From Straminergon stramineum (taxonomy: Eukaryota > Streptophyta > Bryopsida > Hypnales > Calliergonaceae), in assembly GCA_963920665.1 (NCBI GenBank), contig OY987272.1, positions 14,637,001 through 14,701,000 on the forward strand: a stretch of DNA of 64,000 nt, given 5' to 3'. A program made the position numbers and the translations under genes. Below are positions 49,747 to 62,028 of the stretch, piece after piece (the first letter of the stretch is position 1; each line of letters starts with the position of its first letter). The notes below the pieces were generated by a model. The model made no database searches, was not told where the DNA came from, and saw only the letters and a list, made by a program, of their open reading frames with translations.

Positions 49747-51102
49747 AGTGCTCCTCATGCGTAGGAAATAATGCTGAAAGTTAAAATAAAATAAAGTAAT
49801 AATATGTACTTTATCCATACATAGGACGTAAAAATAAAGATAGAAGTTTATTTTTCACCTAACATAATATAGCAATGGTACTAATTTTAGAGGTGATACT
49901 AATTTTGTGCCTACAATAATAGGATATTTTAACGTCACTTGATCCTACTCTCACATGGCAAGTATAGAGGACATAAAAGTAATAGTTAAAATAAAAATAG
50001 ATCTTATGATTCTTATCAAACCATATTAAATTTGAATAGGTTGAAAATTTTCATATATATTAAAAAAATTCTCACATAATTTTTTTGAAGTGACACTAAA
50101 CTTGAGACCTTACTAGCAAGAGAAATCATAGAACTAAAAAAATTGAAATAGAATACAATAAGTTTACCATGGCTACAAAATGTTACCTAGATCTTCCAAT
50201 ACCAAAGATCTAAAATCTTTTCCAAATCACATATGGGTAATTTCAAACATAAGATTTCATGCATAGAGCCCTTGCACATTTGATTAAGTGGGAGATTCAA
50301 TATAGTAGACTCAACCTCAACTTTCTTGCTTCATGAAGTGACAGACCAATTGTCCACAATATAGCCTATTTGATTGATAAAGTAGAATTAAAGGGGCTTC
50401 ATAGAAGCCACCTACATGCAAAAAATGATTAGCCAATTACATTGACTCATAGATATTTCTTTTCTTTTCTTTGTAATCAATTAATTCAATCTTTTCTTAA
50501 AGCTTTTGGAGAGTGGGGGTGGAGGACTCTAAGTAGAACTCACTTAGAATTCTCCCCTCCATCCACCCTACTATGCTCTTTAATGTATAATAGATCTAGT
50601 ATTTAGTCTTAGTAGGTTAGTTTTTTTTGTCAAAAGTAAAAGATTACAAATGAAAAAAATGAAAATTTTACATTGATTACAGGAAGAGTAATTTAGAACA
50701 CTTGGGGGGGGGGTGGGGGTACAAAAGGAATTTATTCCAATGCAAAAGCAAAGCAAAAGACATGCCAAGCAAAGCATTAAGGAATTGGTCCCCCCCTATA
50801 CACCACTGGCTCAAAACCACCATTATTACTTTGGATACAACAAGCTATAATCAATTATCATCCCAAAGGAGTTCATTAAAGTAATATGACAAGCTTTTCT
50901 CTTGGTTACTATCATATTTTCCATCAAAGAGGTGGGATAAAATATAAAATTTTGACTACTATTTTGTAATTGACTGTTTTAAAAAAAATTCTTGCACAAA
51001 TTGAAAATCAAATTGCAAAGAAAAGAGGGAATAAGTCAACCACATACATCAACCATACATACACAAGTCCACCAATTACTACCACAAGCTTGGTTCATTA
51101 AC
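49747..51102. other. AT-rich intergenic DNA
   Basis: No gene was recognised. A G-run at about 50704-50719 is followed by an unsupported small frame. Confidence 0.45.
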
Positions 51103-51480
51103 CATGGTTGCTAGTATGTGAGCCTAGGATCTTGAGTCCATGAGCCTAGGCTCCTATGTTATTAGTACCTTCTATAGTTATAGGATGTTTATAATTATAG
51201 GTGTCTATGTTGTAGGTACCTATGTTATAAGCACCTTCTGTGGTTATAGGATGTTCATATTATAGGTGCCTAAGTTGTAAGTACCTATGTTAGAGGCACC
51301 TTCCATGGTTATAGTATATGTATATTATAGGTACCTATGTTACAAGTACTTTACATGGTTATAGGTTACTCATATAATATGTATGTATGTTATAAATACC
51401 TTCCATAGTTGTAGAATATCTACTTACACTTAGGCTCAAGGCTCATAGGCTCTCATTTCTAGGCTCACGTGCTAGCATCG
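51103..51480. mobile_element. Element J2 with internal GTACC-type repeats
   Basis: Inverted ends GCTAGTATGTGAGCCTAGG (left) and GCTAGCACGTGAGCCTAG (right, reverse complemented) enclose several degenerate units on the pattern TATAGGTACCTATGTTATAA. The 13-bp word TTGGTTCATTAAC lies directly outside both ends (51090-51102 and 51481-51493) and may be a target duplication. Confidence 0.75.
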
Positions 51481-51738
51481 TTGGTTCATTAACTTTGTAT
51501 TTCTTGACTTCAATAACACAATTTACAATCTTTTATTCAAAATTTCATCAGTGGTAGTAAATAATAAGTGCTTACATTTCTTCAAAGTGAAATTTCAAAG
51601 CAATCACTCCATATTTCTCATCTTCTCTTAAATGCACATGAACACTATTTTGGAGGAATCTCTTCCAAAACTCAAGATTCATCTCCTTCCTTCCCAACAT
51701 TTAAATTTTGTTTCGTTGCCAGTATTGAGATATACATC

Positions 51739-52324
51739 TTAACCCCTAAAGTCCCAAGGCCATTTTTCTATCAAAAAACACTCAAAACTGCTACTTCTAT
51801 TGCATTTGCCTAATGAATTAGAAAAAAAAAATACTTTTTTTAGAATCTAACCATATGATCTTGTACCAAACTTTTCTTGGATCATGTAGTGAAATTTTCA
51901 TGATGTTTGACCTTATGGATTGAAAGATATTAGCATTCAAAGTGAAAGAAAAAGTTTTTTTTGAAGATGCTCCAATTGCCCGCAAAACAAGAAACTCTAT
52001 ATCTTTTACATCACTAATCCAAATGAGATGAAATAAAGCTTCCCATTTAGATAAAATATCATATATGAGAATAAAATAATTTTTTTTTAAAATTCAATAT
52101 TTTACAAATTTTTTTTGTTGCCTACTCTCCCCCAATTTTAGGTTATTGTGGCATAACTTTTGCTCCTAAGCACCAATTGGAATAAAAATTATATTCCCAG
52201 AAAGCTAATAAGTTTTTCTATCTTATGAAAAAGTTTCCAAAAAATTCACTAAAAATTGAGCTCATAGGAACCTACCTGAAATCCATTTTATCCCCCGTAG
52301 GGACATTGGGATTTTAGGGGTTAA
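51739..52324. mobile_element. TTAA-bounded element F (586 bp)
   Basis: It starts TTAACCCCTAAAGTCCCAAG and ends TTGGGATTTTAGGGGTTAA. The inverted repeats match closely with TTAA at both edges. The interior has the family A phrase GATATTAGCATTCAAAGTGA. It is non-coding. Confidence 0.85.
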
Positions 52325-52468
52325 ATGGAACTAAGTCCAACAAATCATCCATTTTGGACATCCATCTATCATTGATGTACTTTCATTTTGAATATTGCCT
52401 AAAATTAGTAAACTTCATTCAAAACTTTGACAAGTCATATTTCAAGGAATTGTCTTTTGTAATTCAAT

Positions 52469-52484
52469 CTCTCTCTCTCTCTCT
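52469..52484. repeat. (CT)8 microsatellite
   Basis: Eight uninterrupted CT dinucleotides are visible. Confidence 0.95.
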
Positions 52485-52627
52485 ATCTTAAGGGGTCACT
52501 ACAAGAAACACCAATACTATTTATTTGACACAACGGGGAGTGCGACGACTTTTTATTGTGATAATTTTTGAAGCATGACTCATATGAAATTGAAATTTTT
52601 ACAAGAGATGGCTAGTGTGAGTGCAAG

Positions 52628-54078
52628 GTCGCTATTTTGTGAGCATGTGAGCATAAGCTTGTAAGCTTGTGAGCTTGTGAGCAAGTAATTATTGAGAGAT
52701 TCCATCTAAAAAATTTAGTCAAAATTTATTATTTTTGGTAAATTTTAGTACATATTGCCATGGACCTATTACTGTGATCCCTTGAACAACCTTGATATGC
52801 TACTTATTAGACTTTGCTAGATTTGAAGAAGAAGAAGAAAATTGATGATTAATTAGGATTTGTTTAAAATTGAATTAAGGTTGCTTCATAGAGAATTTGA
52901 TTTTTATAGTCACTCCCCTCTTCTTTTTGGATACCTCTCAGCACCAAGAGGAGCCCCCTAGCCGCAGGGAAAAAAAATTTAATTTTTTTTTTCTCATGGC
53001 TATGGGGATCTTCACAATCCTGAGAGATACCAAGCAACAAGAGGGAAGTGATTTTATATCAATAGAACAACCTCAGTCGATTTCAAAAGAATTCAAATTA
53101 ATAACCAATTTTTTTTCTTCTTAAAATCTAGAAAAATTCAATATGTAGCACATCAAGGTGGCAAGTCCTTGATCCTCCTTTCGGTGTTGAGAGGTTCCAA
53201 ACAACAAGAGGGGAGTGATTAACCAAAGAACCATCTGATCAAAGATAGAAGAATTGGACCCTGGAAGATCCTAGAAGAGGACAATGATCAACTAATTAAC
53301 AATATAGTGTAACTAAACTCATTCCTTTAAAAAATAATCCCTATCAACTAAATATTTTCTTCTAAAATCTTAACAAGTTCAATTAACAGCACATCAAGAC
53401 AAAAGTATAGATATCCCCTATCAGCTTTGAGAAGATCTACACTACTATAAGATAGTGATCAACAAAAATGAAATTTGGTGCGACTAAGCTCTTTCCACAC
53501 TTAAAGAATTCCAATTGATGGTACCCTCCCATTGACCCTCAAAAGATTCATGATACTACAAGACATTGATCATCCAAAAAAAATTCATTGTACCAAAGAT
53601 CATTAGTTATAAAAATAGTTCTTATCAACAATTTTTTTCTAAAATCTAAACAAGAAAAAATTATTGGAACTCTCCCATCAACCTTGAGAGGACCCATATT
53701 GTTATAGGACAATGATCAATCAATATTTTATACAAACTTATTTCCATCTCCATTCATCTATGACATCAATTGAGTTCATCATTCTCATAATTTATACTTC
53801 TAATATTTTAGACAACACTAAAAATTATAATTTTCAATTGAGTTCTACAAAATATCTATATTCTACATCAAATCTACGATGATAGGTACAAAATATCCAC
53901 AATAATAGGTACTCAAATTTACTAAAAATAATAAATTTGGACCCAAAATTTTCAATGGAATCTATTTTAGAAATATTCTTAAATTTTCTAGTACTTCTTC
54001 AAATTTCTAAGCTCAATGCTCACATAATCCCTACTCAACGCTCATAGGCTCATGTTCACACACTCATACAATAGCATT
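52628..54078. mobile_element. Long J-type element with degenerate internal repeats
   Basis: The left end reads CGCTATTTTGTGAGCATGTG. The right end, reverse complemented, reads TGCTATTGTATGAGTGTGTG, followed in both cases by GAGC/GAAC-type words. Between about 52.93 and 53.72 kb at least five diverged units repeat a pattern of GAGAGG-like sequence, then ACTACAAGA-like and AGTGATCAA-like words, about 170-190 bp apart. No coding frame follows the repeats. Confidence 0.5.
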
Positions 54079-55748
54079 GTTGGTGCGAGTGTAATCATAT
54101 CCTATATTTTCAAAAAATTTAAAAATAATTTTACATTTAGAAGTCAATTTGGATAATTTGTCACATTTTCAATTTTAGGGGGTTTTAGTATTGTAGAGTA
54201 CCCCAAAATTAATGATCTAAAGCTAAAACCTTAGTACTCTATTCCCACAATAGGGGGGCATGTTCCTAATATCGCAAGGGGCATTTGAAAATATATAATT
54301 TTATGCCTTCAATGTTTGTGCAAATAGGGTTGCTTTGCGTGCACTATTCTAAACATTGAAGATGGTTTGAGGATCATTTTTTGGTGAAATCTCTTCACCA
54401 TGAAGTCCTCCTAACTTCTAGTTCATTTTTTTTCTTATTTTTTACAATTTAAAACATTGAAGTGTAGATTTTCTTTAAAACTTTTCAAGCTATTTTGTGA
54501 ATAACTTTTGACCTACATTTTTAAAGTCTCAAATTTTGGTAATATGATATTTTTAGTATTATAATAATGACCTTTATTTTATTTTATTTAAAAATATTTT
54601 TTCCAAAAGTTTATAATATAGTGAGTACCAAGCCAAAGTGGAACAAAATCAATAGGTCATCGACTTACAATCACCCTAAATTTCTAGAGCAGCAATAGTA
54701 ACTTCCAATCTAAGTCAATTTTGGTGGACTCTAAACTAATCTACTAATATGTATATGTCAAAAGGGATGTCACCCAATAATTAATGTTGTCACACATAGA
54801 AAAAATTGCTCTTCAAAACATATTGTGGCACTCAAGATGAACAAACTCAAATAAATTCAATTGCTAATTTGAAAATGATTGGAGTTTTTTTTATCTTTTC
54901 TCTGCAATTTCTTAGCAATCGTAGGTCTACATTAACCCCTAAAGGATCATGTGTCCAAATTTTGAAAAATAGATGCATCCAAACATGTTCCAAACATGCA
55001 TAATCTTTGTTTTTTCATCCATCTAAATATTTGTAGATTCTTGTATTAGTTCTCTTACATTTGTCCAATATAGATTTATATAACTTTTCTTTGCAAACCT
55101 TCTATAGTTCAAAGGATAGAAATAAAGTTTGGCCTAAAAAACTAAACTTTTTAGTTCAAAAAATGAACATTCTCATGTTCAAATACAACACCATTCATAT
55201 AGAATATATATCCATTTTGCAACTTTACAAATATGTAAGAGGTGCAATAATAATCTAAATTGGAAGTGCCATGTGTCATTGGACTTGGCTTAGCAAGAAC
55301 ACAAACTTTTGTAAGTGCTACACATGTCAATTCATATACCTTGGTATGTCAAATACAAAAAAGAATCCAAGTTGCAATCCAAATTGGATTTCTTAGATTT
55401 TTAAGGGTTGAAGGATTAATGTATATACATCCATAATCAACATTGTCCAAAATGCAACACCTACATTTGGACCCCAAAGCATCACTTTTCCTAGATATTG
55501 ATGACTCCATATGTATACATTAAAACATGAAAATCTATGAAAGTCTACTATTAGATTTAGGTGCACCTAAAGACAATACTTTAAAATTCATAATTTATTC
55601 ATATGGTGTTCAAATAATGCATGATGAAGTGTATGGGAATCCTCTTTTCAAATGCCAATAAGATCCGTTAGAAATAATTTTTGATTAATTATAATAACTA
55701 TGCAACATAGATATAACTAGTGACAATTGTAGGTGTGCATGTTTAAAG
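54079..55748. other. Intergenic DNA with an unpaired TTAA-family end
   Basis: TTAACCCCTAAAGGATCATG at 54932 looks like a left end of family A, but no matching right end was found. No gene was recognised. Confidence 0.45.
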
Positions 55749-55935
55749 GTTGCTACCATGTGAGTCTAGGATTGTGATCCTATGAACCTAGAAGACTATA
55801 CACCTATATTATAGGTGTCTATATTGTGGAAAACTTCCATGATTATAGTGTAATTATGCTAAAGATATCCCATTATATTATAGGTGTTTATATTATAAGT
55901 ACCTTATACATATGCTCAAAGCTCACATGCTTGCA
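55749..55935. mobile_element. Element J3 (short)
   Basis: The left end GTTGCTACCATGTGAGTCTA and the right end AGCTCACATGCTTGCA are inverted versions of the J termini. The interior has the TATTATAGGTGTCTATATT pattern seen in J2. Confidence 0.6.
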
Positions 55936-57149
55936 TTTTCATTCTTACACATTGAGTTAGGCCAACCTCTTTCCACTAGCTACCTAATTATGTTATCCTA
56001 TCTTTGGCCCCAGTTCTACCCCCAAACCCATCCAAATCTGTTCATTTCCTTACAAAACCACTGTGTTGAATGCCTTCAAGGGGTGGTGCGTCAATCTCTT
56101 AATGGTGAACACTTAAGCACCATTGGATACATCGAATGGCAGTTACTATTTGTTCATAGGACATTCATGACTCCAACCTATGATCAGTTTTGTGATTTCA
56201 AAAGAGACCACTTTAGAGATTCACAAAAATTACAATTTTAAGTGGAAAATTATGATTCCACTTGGGTTTGATTCGTGAAACAAGCGCACACCTCTGAAAA
56301 TGAATACCCCTCTTGGAGTTTCCCCCCAAATATTCAGATTACTAATCAGAGTGGTAATAGGCTTGTCAACATTAGCTACAGTACATCATTGTTTAGAATT
56401 TTGCCCCTCCCTGGCTCCCTCTTGTAAAAGTCTTCCAAAGGTCTAAGGTAGCTAACCCATTCTCACCCCCCCCCCCCCTTTTTACAGTATAGGTTGATGT
56501 TTTTCCTATCAATAGTGGTTTACATTTCTCCTCACAAGTAACATGTACTAGTTGGAGCAACACAAATGTTCAAGAAGTGTACATTGAAAGCATAGAATGA
56601 TCACAATATGTACATAGAATGACACAATTATCACTCTCATCAATTTTGTAACAAGCCTATGATTGGAAATAGAATGACCTATACAACTAGAATAGGTTTC
56701 ATAGAATCTTCATGAAAAAATTCACAGTAATTTCATTTTTGACATTAAAAATGTTAAAAAATTTCAAATCCTTCTAAAATCAATTTCACTACATGCAGAA
56801 ATTTTTACCCTCACCAAACTGATCCTGTAGCTATGCTGAATTCCTTAAGTAGTTGAAAATGGGTCATAACAACGTTTGAGAAGTTTTTTGAGTTTTATTG
56901 GCTATTTTCCTTCAATTCCCAATTGAACCGGTTTTTCAAGTATAGATTCCAGTTATTTTCTCTATTTTCCATTCAAAATTATTATTTTTTGTTTTTATCC
57001 ACCAATTTTTAGCTGATGATTTCAGATTACAACCGATTTTTATACCAATTCCACCCGCTAACTTTGAACTATCCACCAGTTCTTCCCGGACATAGGGTCG
57101 TAAGCTTCTTGCAGTTAGAAATCATGACTGAGTACGTTACGTTACGTTA
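55936..57149. other. Intergenic DNA
   Basis: An open frame at 55912-56241 starts in J3 and has no recognised similarity. A C-run lies at about 56467-56478. A short GTTAC repeat lies at about 57134-57150. Confidence 0.45.
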
Positions 57150-57828
57150 CTTTCCAAGGATGTCATTCCCTGGAGTCGGCACTGCCACGAGCCCTTAAGC
57201 TTACCTGCTCTGCTCCTCCCCCTTGACGGCCTTGAGTCAGTCTCTCAAGTTGGCAGCCCATGAGAGTCATTGGAAAAGATCTTCCTCACTTCCTCCCAAT
57301 CAACTTCCAAAGCCCCCCCCCAAGCAGGCGAATCTTCGCCGCAAAGCGGCTAAGAAAAGCACCAGCCAGCGTGGCCACCCGCCTCGACTCCCGCGGGCCT
57401 TTAGACAGCTTTACTGGAGGCGCCTTTGGTCGGTCACCAGTGCCAAAACATTGTCGCAACACCCAACTCACTGCCCGCAAACTTCACGGGCAGCTCCCAC
57501 CCCCCAAATCGATGAAGTTCATCCAAGACCCACTCAGGAGTCACTCAGGAGTCAGGACCGGGGGCGGGGAGGAGCCCACAAATGGGGCCTGAGTGGCGGA
57601 ACGTGTGGGTGGGTGAGGAAGACGACGACGCCACCGAGAGCTGCTGGTGGCAAAGACGAGGCGAGTTCTGGCTGGCGCGATGGGGGCCTCGAATCCAAGC
57701 TTGGCATCCTGAGAAGGCGGTCCGTCACCAAGGCTTCTTTCGAAGGATGTCACTCTGGCGGAGTTCGTTTCGCCACGAACACTAAAGGGTACTTCAGACG
57801 ACGGAGGAGGAGGAATTCTAGGTTTGGA
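57150..57828. other. GC-rich island next to the assembly gap
   Basis: GC content rises sharply and CpG is frequent. Long frames are open on both strands (for example plus strand from 57223), but they are Pro/Arg/Ser-rich and lack a recognisable family, as expected from GC-rich non-coding DNA. It may be a promoter and first exon of a gene lost in the gap, or part of a repeat. Confidence 0.35.
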
Positions 57829-58028
57829 NNNNNNNNNNNNNNNNNNNNNNNNNNNNNNNNNNNNNNNNNNNNNNNNNNNNNNNNNNNNNNNNNNNNNNNN
57901 NNNNNNNNNNNNNNNNNNNNNNNNNNNNNNNNNNNNNNNNNNNNNNNNNNNNNNNNNNNNNNNNNNNNNNNNNNNNNNNNNNNNNNNNNNNNNNNNNNNN
58001 NNNNNNNNNNNNNNNNNNNNNNNNNNNN
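57829..58028. other. Assembly gap (200 N)
   Basis: Exactly 200 unknown bases, probably a placeholder length. Any reading frame crossing it is meaningless. Confidence 0.99.
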
Positions 58029-58332
58029 CCTACGTCCTCATTGGCATGTTAAGGCCTTAAATCCCGTCTCATATATATAGGATAAGTAAGTGCTCAACCA
58101 CTTTCAGTGAAGTCAAATTATCCCAAAGCCCTTGAGGAATCAGGATATAGAATGGATTTCTTTATAAAATGAAGTTTTCGAGGGTTTGCCACTAGTTTAT
58201 ATCAATGAAGTGTTTTGATACACTTTGTCATCAAAAGTCTTTTGTAACCATCATCTTCAAAAATCTAGTAGGTGCCTTTGAAATGGGCAATAAGTGCTTC
58301 TAAATTGGACTGCCAACAATGTGAAATCATAA

Positions 58333-59440
58333 TTAACCCCTCAGTGCCCACAGTCAAAAACACTGGTATGGGTGCTTTTGGCCTATGGTGCAAAAAACTC
58401 ACAAATGTCGGAGATTGACAAGGAATTTGTGCAAAGTAACTGGGTGGATTGATGGTGGCCTTGCTACTTGAGTGTAGGGATCTTTTCAATTGAAATTCCT
58501 CCAAATAGATTTTCAGCAATTTGCATTCGATGTGAGGAGAAAAAAACAAAATGTCTATTGTTTCCTCCTGTGGCGAGTGGTTCGAAATTGTTGGGAAGCA
58601 AAGTAACTATTGACACCATTTAGAAATTTGTGTATGTGCTCACAACGCACTCATGAGCAACTTCCCAAAATTGTGCGAAAAACGATGCATCAGAGAAATT
58701 GTTATTGGGATTGCAAGGCGCGGCTTGAAGACAGAGACACCGGCAATGACCGGAGAAGCCTAATTTGGTGACCGGTTGCAACGGTTCTGGTAGTTATCTA
58801 GATGCATCTCAAAACGCAAAGGGGGTGTTGCGGAGACCACACTTTGCCCACAATCGAGCAATCTACTTTCAAAATTTCTAAATTTCTAAAGAGATTCCAC
58901 AAATTCTCATGAGTACATGATGTGCCACAGAAATCTCGAAAGAGCCCAATGTCCTAAATATGGAATCTAGAACTTGTACACTACGTCCCACAACCACTTG
59001 TGAACAAGGCTCGAAACTAACCTCAGAAGCTATTATCCAATCCACGATGAATCCTACACTATCATGGCCAGGGCGACATACATTGAATCGTATCACAGCA
59101 AGGGAAGCGTTTCTGAAGACTGCGGGAGTGGAGCTCTCCGTAGAAAATCGCATAAGCCCTTCCTGTGTGGCAACATCCGAAGCCCAACGGTTCGAGACCG
59201 CCAAACCCCGGTTACTTTCTACAAACTGCTATGTCCGATTTTAGACCTCTCGCAAATCAAACAGCTCAAATCCAAAATTTGTTCAAAATAAACCATTGCA
59301 AATGCTACACTTGTATCCATAATAAAACCTTGAACTAGTGTTGAAAAGTGCATCATTATTTTCTCCCTGCACAGTGCATAGGTAACCTCTAAAGAATTCT
59401 CTGTGGACAGTTTTGGTCCCCTTTGGCCGTGAGGGGTTAA
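58333..59440. mobile_element. TTAA-bounded element G (1.1 kb) with GC-richer core
   Basis: The left end is TTAACCCCTCAGTGCCCACA and the right end, reverse complemented, TTAACCCCTCACGGCCAAAG. The interior at about 58.6-59.25 kb is clearly less AT-rich than other family members. It has open frames on both strands (minus 58878-59204, plus 58960-59244). I recognise no transposase or host gene in it, but the composition suggests captured foreign sequence. Confidence 0.75.
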
Positions 59441-60963
59441 GATATGCCAAGTATTGATTCATACTTTGCCAATAGATGGAATAAGAGCCAAAAAAGGTCC
59501 ATTTCAAAGCCAAGGTGTGTCCACTTAATTTTTCTAATGAGAATTGATTGCCCAATTGCTTTTTTACAAATGTTAAAAGAATTTAGGGTTCATTTAAGTT
59601 CAGTCATGTCTACATTGAGAAACCTTCTGTATTACTTTTTGAATGCCACAATGCTTGCTTTTGGTCAAGCCATATCTTTTTTCAAACTATGCGTGTGTGG
59701 GTTTTGCAAGGCCTATGATAAAAAATAGGTGCCTACCACAAAATTCTTTGGAATTTCATAAGTAATTCATAAATGCTCCAAAAATTATGAAATCCCTTGT
59801 GTTAGATTTCACATCAATTTTTCTTCAAGTGAAAATAAGTGAAAATATTTTGGGTCATTTGAAAACCATCCAAAAAGCCCCACCCCTCAAATGGACGGTT
59901 TATGAGCACACTACCTTAGACATTTAGTGACTTAGGATAGCATGCTAGAGACTCATGCATATGGTAGCAAATGTTGTAGGGTAGAAAATCTAGGGTAAAG
60001 TTTGAATGAAAATTGAAACTATGATTATTTATTTATCTAGAAAGTTGAGTTTCAAGGAATTCCTTTTGCAAGTGCTGATCATTAAATTTTAAAATTATTT
60101 AATTGTTCTCTCAAAGAGTAGCAAAGCTACCTTGCACCTATAGTAATAAGGTTTCAAAGTTTTTGCATACTAGCAACAATGGCATCCAATAATTTGAAAT
60201 TTAAAAGTTTATGAATTGCTAAAATTCCATTGATGGCCTTTAGATAAAAATATTTTGTTGATTATTGGAGTGACTTTTGGAATTCTATATTAACAAATAT
60301 CGTATCAACTTATGTGTTTATGGGCTGTCTTTTGAGTGGATAGTGAGGAAGGCATGTTGAGGCAATCAAATTATTTTTCAAAACCCAATACCCCCTTCAC
60401 TCTTGTATTTTTGAAAACGAAGTCGTTTGACAATTGATATGGGATAATCCGTATCTATTTTCCGTATACATACGGTATACATATGGTATCATAATATTCA
60501 AATCAAGATCAACGGCAAGGAAGGGGGTGTTTTTATTTTTTTTCAAAAACGATCAATGGCTACTAATTGGGGGGGTGAGGGGGGGGGGCTAATTAATTGA
60601 GCACGAAGTGGAGGTTGTCTTTTGAGTGGATAGTATCGGCTTCACCAACCATAGGCATAACATTTTGTATGATGTGGAATATTCTACATCATTTCATCCC
60701 TTGGATCACATGGTGTGGAATATTGGCCAATGGACAACCATCAGTTGTTAGGACACATATCAAGAATTGTCAAAAAATAATAAATTGGAGCTTGATGTGA
60801 TTTATTTTAACTAACTTGGCAAATACAATAGCTAGAATGGTATTAATTACTACTATCCCTTTAAATAAAGTTGTTGAATAACATATTGAAGCAATTCCTC
60901 AATATGATAGTCATGTACATTTAAAATGATCAAAATTTGGACTTGCTTCAATGTAAACCTACC
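59441..60963. other. AT-rich intergenic DNA
   Basis: No gene was recognised. A G-run occurs at about 60569-60588. A phrase TTTTGAGTGGATAGT recurs at about 60330 and 60618, indicating an old local duplication. Confidence 0.45.
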
Positions 60964-61110
60964 TTAACCCCTAAATGTAATGTCCAAGGCACCAAATTTT
61001 GGTGTCAACAATACTTTGAAGTTAGATAAAACCTAACCAAATTGCTATTTTTAGTAGATTATATTTTTGAAAAATTCTTTTTGAAGTGTAGTTTTAGTAT
61101 CAAAAATACG
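60964..61110. mobile_element. Truncated element H3
   Basis: It begins TTAACCCCTAAATGTAATG and follows the first part of H1 (CTTTGAAGTTAGATAAAACC, AACCAAATTGCTATT). It loses similarity at about 61.1 kb, so only the left end is present. Confidence 0.6.
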
Positions 61111-61386
61111 ATTTCAAAAGCTAGTGGCAACGCCTCCAAAATCCAATGACATCACCTCAGGCTCCAAAGTGTACACAACCATGTTAGCATTATATCCTTA
61201 TTTTTGGAGGATCATTCCAAAAATTCAAGAGCCCAATTCTCCTCTAATGCATGCTTCTTGAAGTGTTTTTATAAATCAACCACCTTATTGAATGACCATC
61301 TAAAATCATTGCCACTGATTTCATATATCAAAACCCTAAGAAAAATCCCTAATGAGTATATGTACAAAACAAACACTTCGGACCAT

Positions 61387-62028
61387 TTAACCCTAAATGC
61401 CCAAGGCACTAGATTCTAGTGTTTTGAAAACTTTGAAGTTAAGTAAAATCCAACCAAATTGCTATTATTATTAGTTTATATTTTTGGAGAATTCTTTTGA
61501 AGTCTAGTTTTAGGATCAAAAAGTTGATTTGAAAATAAAGGATTATGATTTTTCTATTGAAGATTTAGTGCAAGGATGCCCATTGCAATCTTGACTTCCC
61601 GTAGTGTTGAGGGCTCTTGAAAATGAGCCTCAAATACACTAGAGCTTGGAGGCAAAATCACATTAGAAATTCATTTAAAAAAATTGTAGAATAGATTTTG
61701 AAAAACTGTAAATTGAATGGGGTTGTGCATGCTAGGCTCTATAACCTCATATTTTTTTAGTGACCAACTTTTTAGAGTTGATATGCAAAAAGTGAATTGA
61801 AAAATTTTCATAGTTTTTACACCCTCATGATCAAACATTATAATCTTTCGATCTATAAGTGATATTGTTATGTTTTCTTTTCCTATGTGATCTCTAACAT
61901 GTCTAGTTTGACTTTGTACGGTTACAAGTCAAAAGAAATTGGTACAACTTATGAAAATGTTGACTTTTTGTTCAATTTAGAGCAAATTTCAAGGAGCTCC
62001 AAACAGGCCTTAGGCATTTAGGGGTTAA
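61387..62028. mobile_element. TTAA-bounded element H1 (642 bp)
   Basis: The left end is TTAACCCTAAATGCCCAAGG and the right end, reverse complemented, TTAACCCCTAAATGCCTAAG. The interior is shared with H2 (41627-42283). It is non-coding. Confidence 0.85.

Noticed and set aside
57223..58080. 285-codon plus-strand frame
   Set aside because: It runs through 200 N and is Pro/Arg/Ser-rich with no family signal.
58878..59204. 108-codon minus-strand frame in element G
   Set aside because: An overlapping plus-strand frame is equally open; neither has a recognised domain.
59185..59205. GGTTCGAGACCGCC resembling a tRNA T-arm
   Set aside because: No acceptor stem, anticodon arm or D-arm could be built around it.
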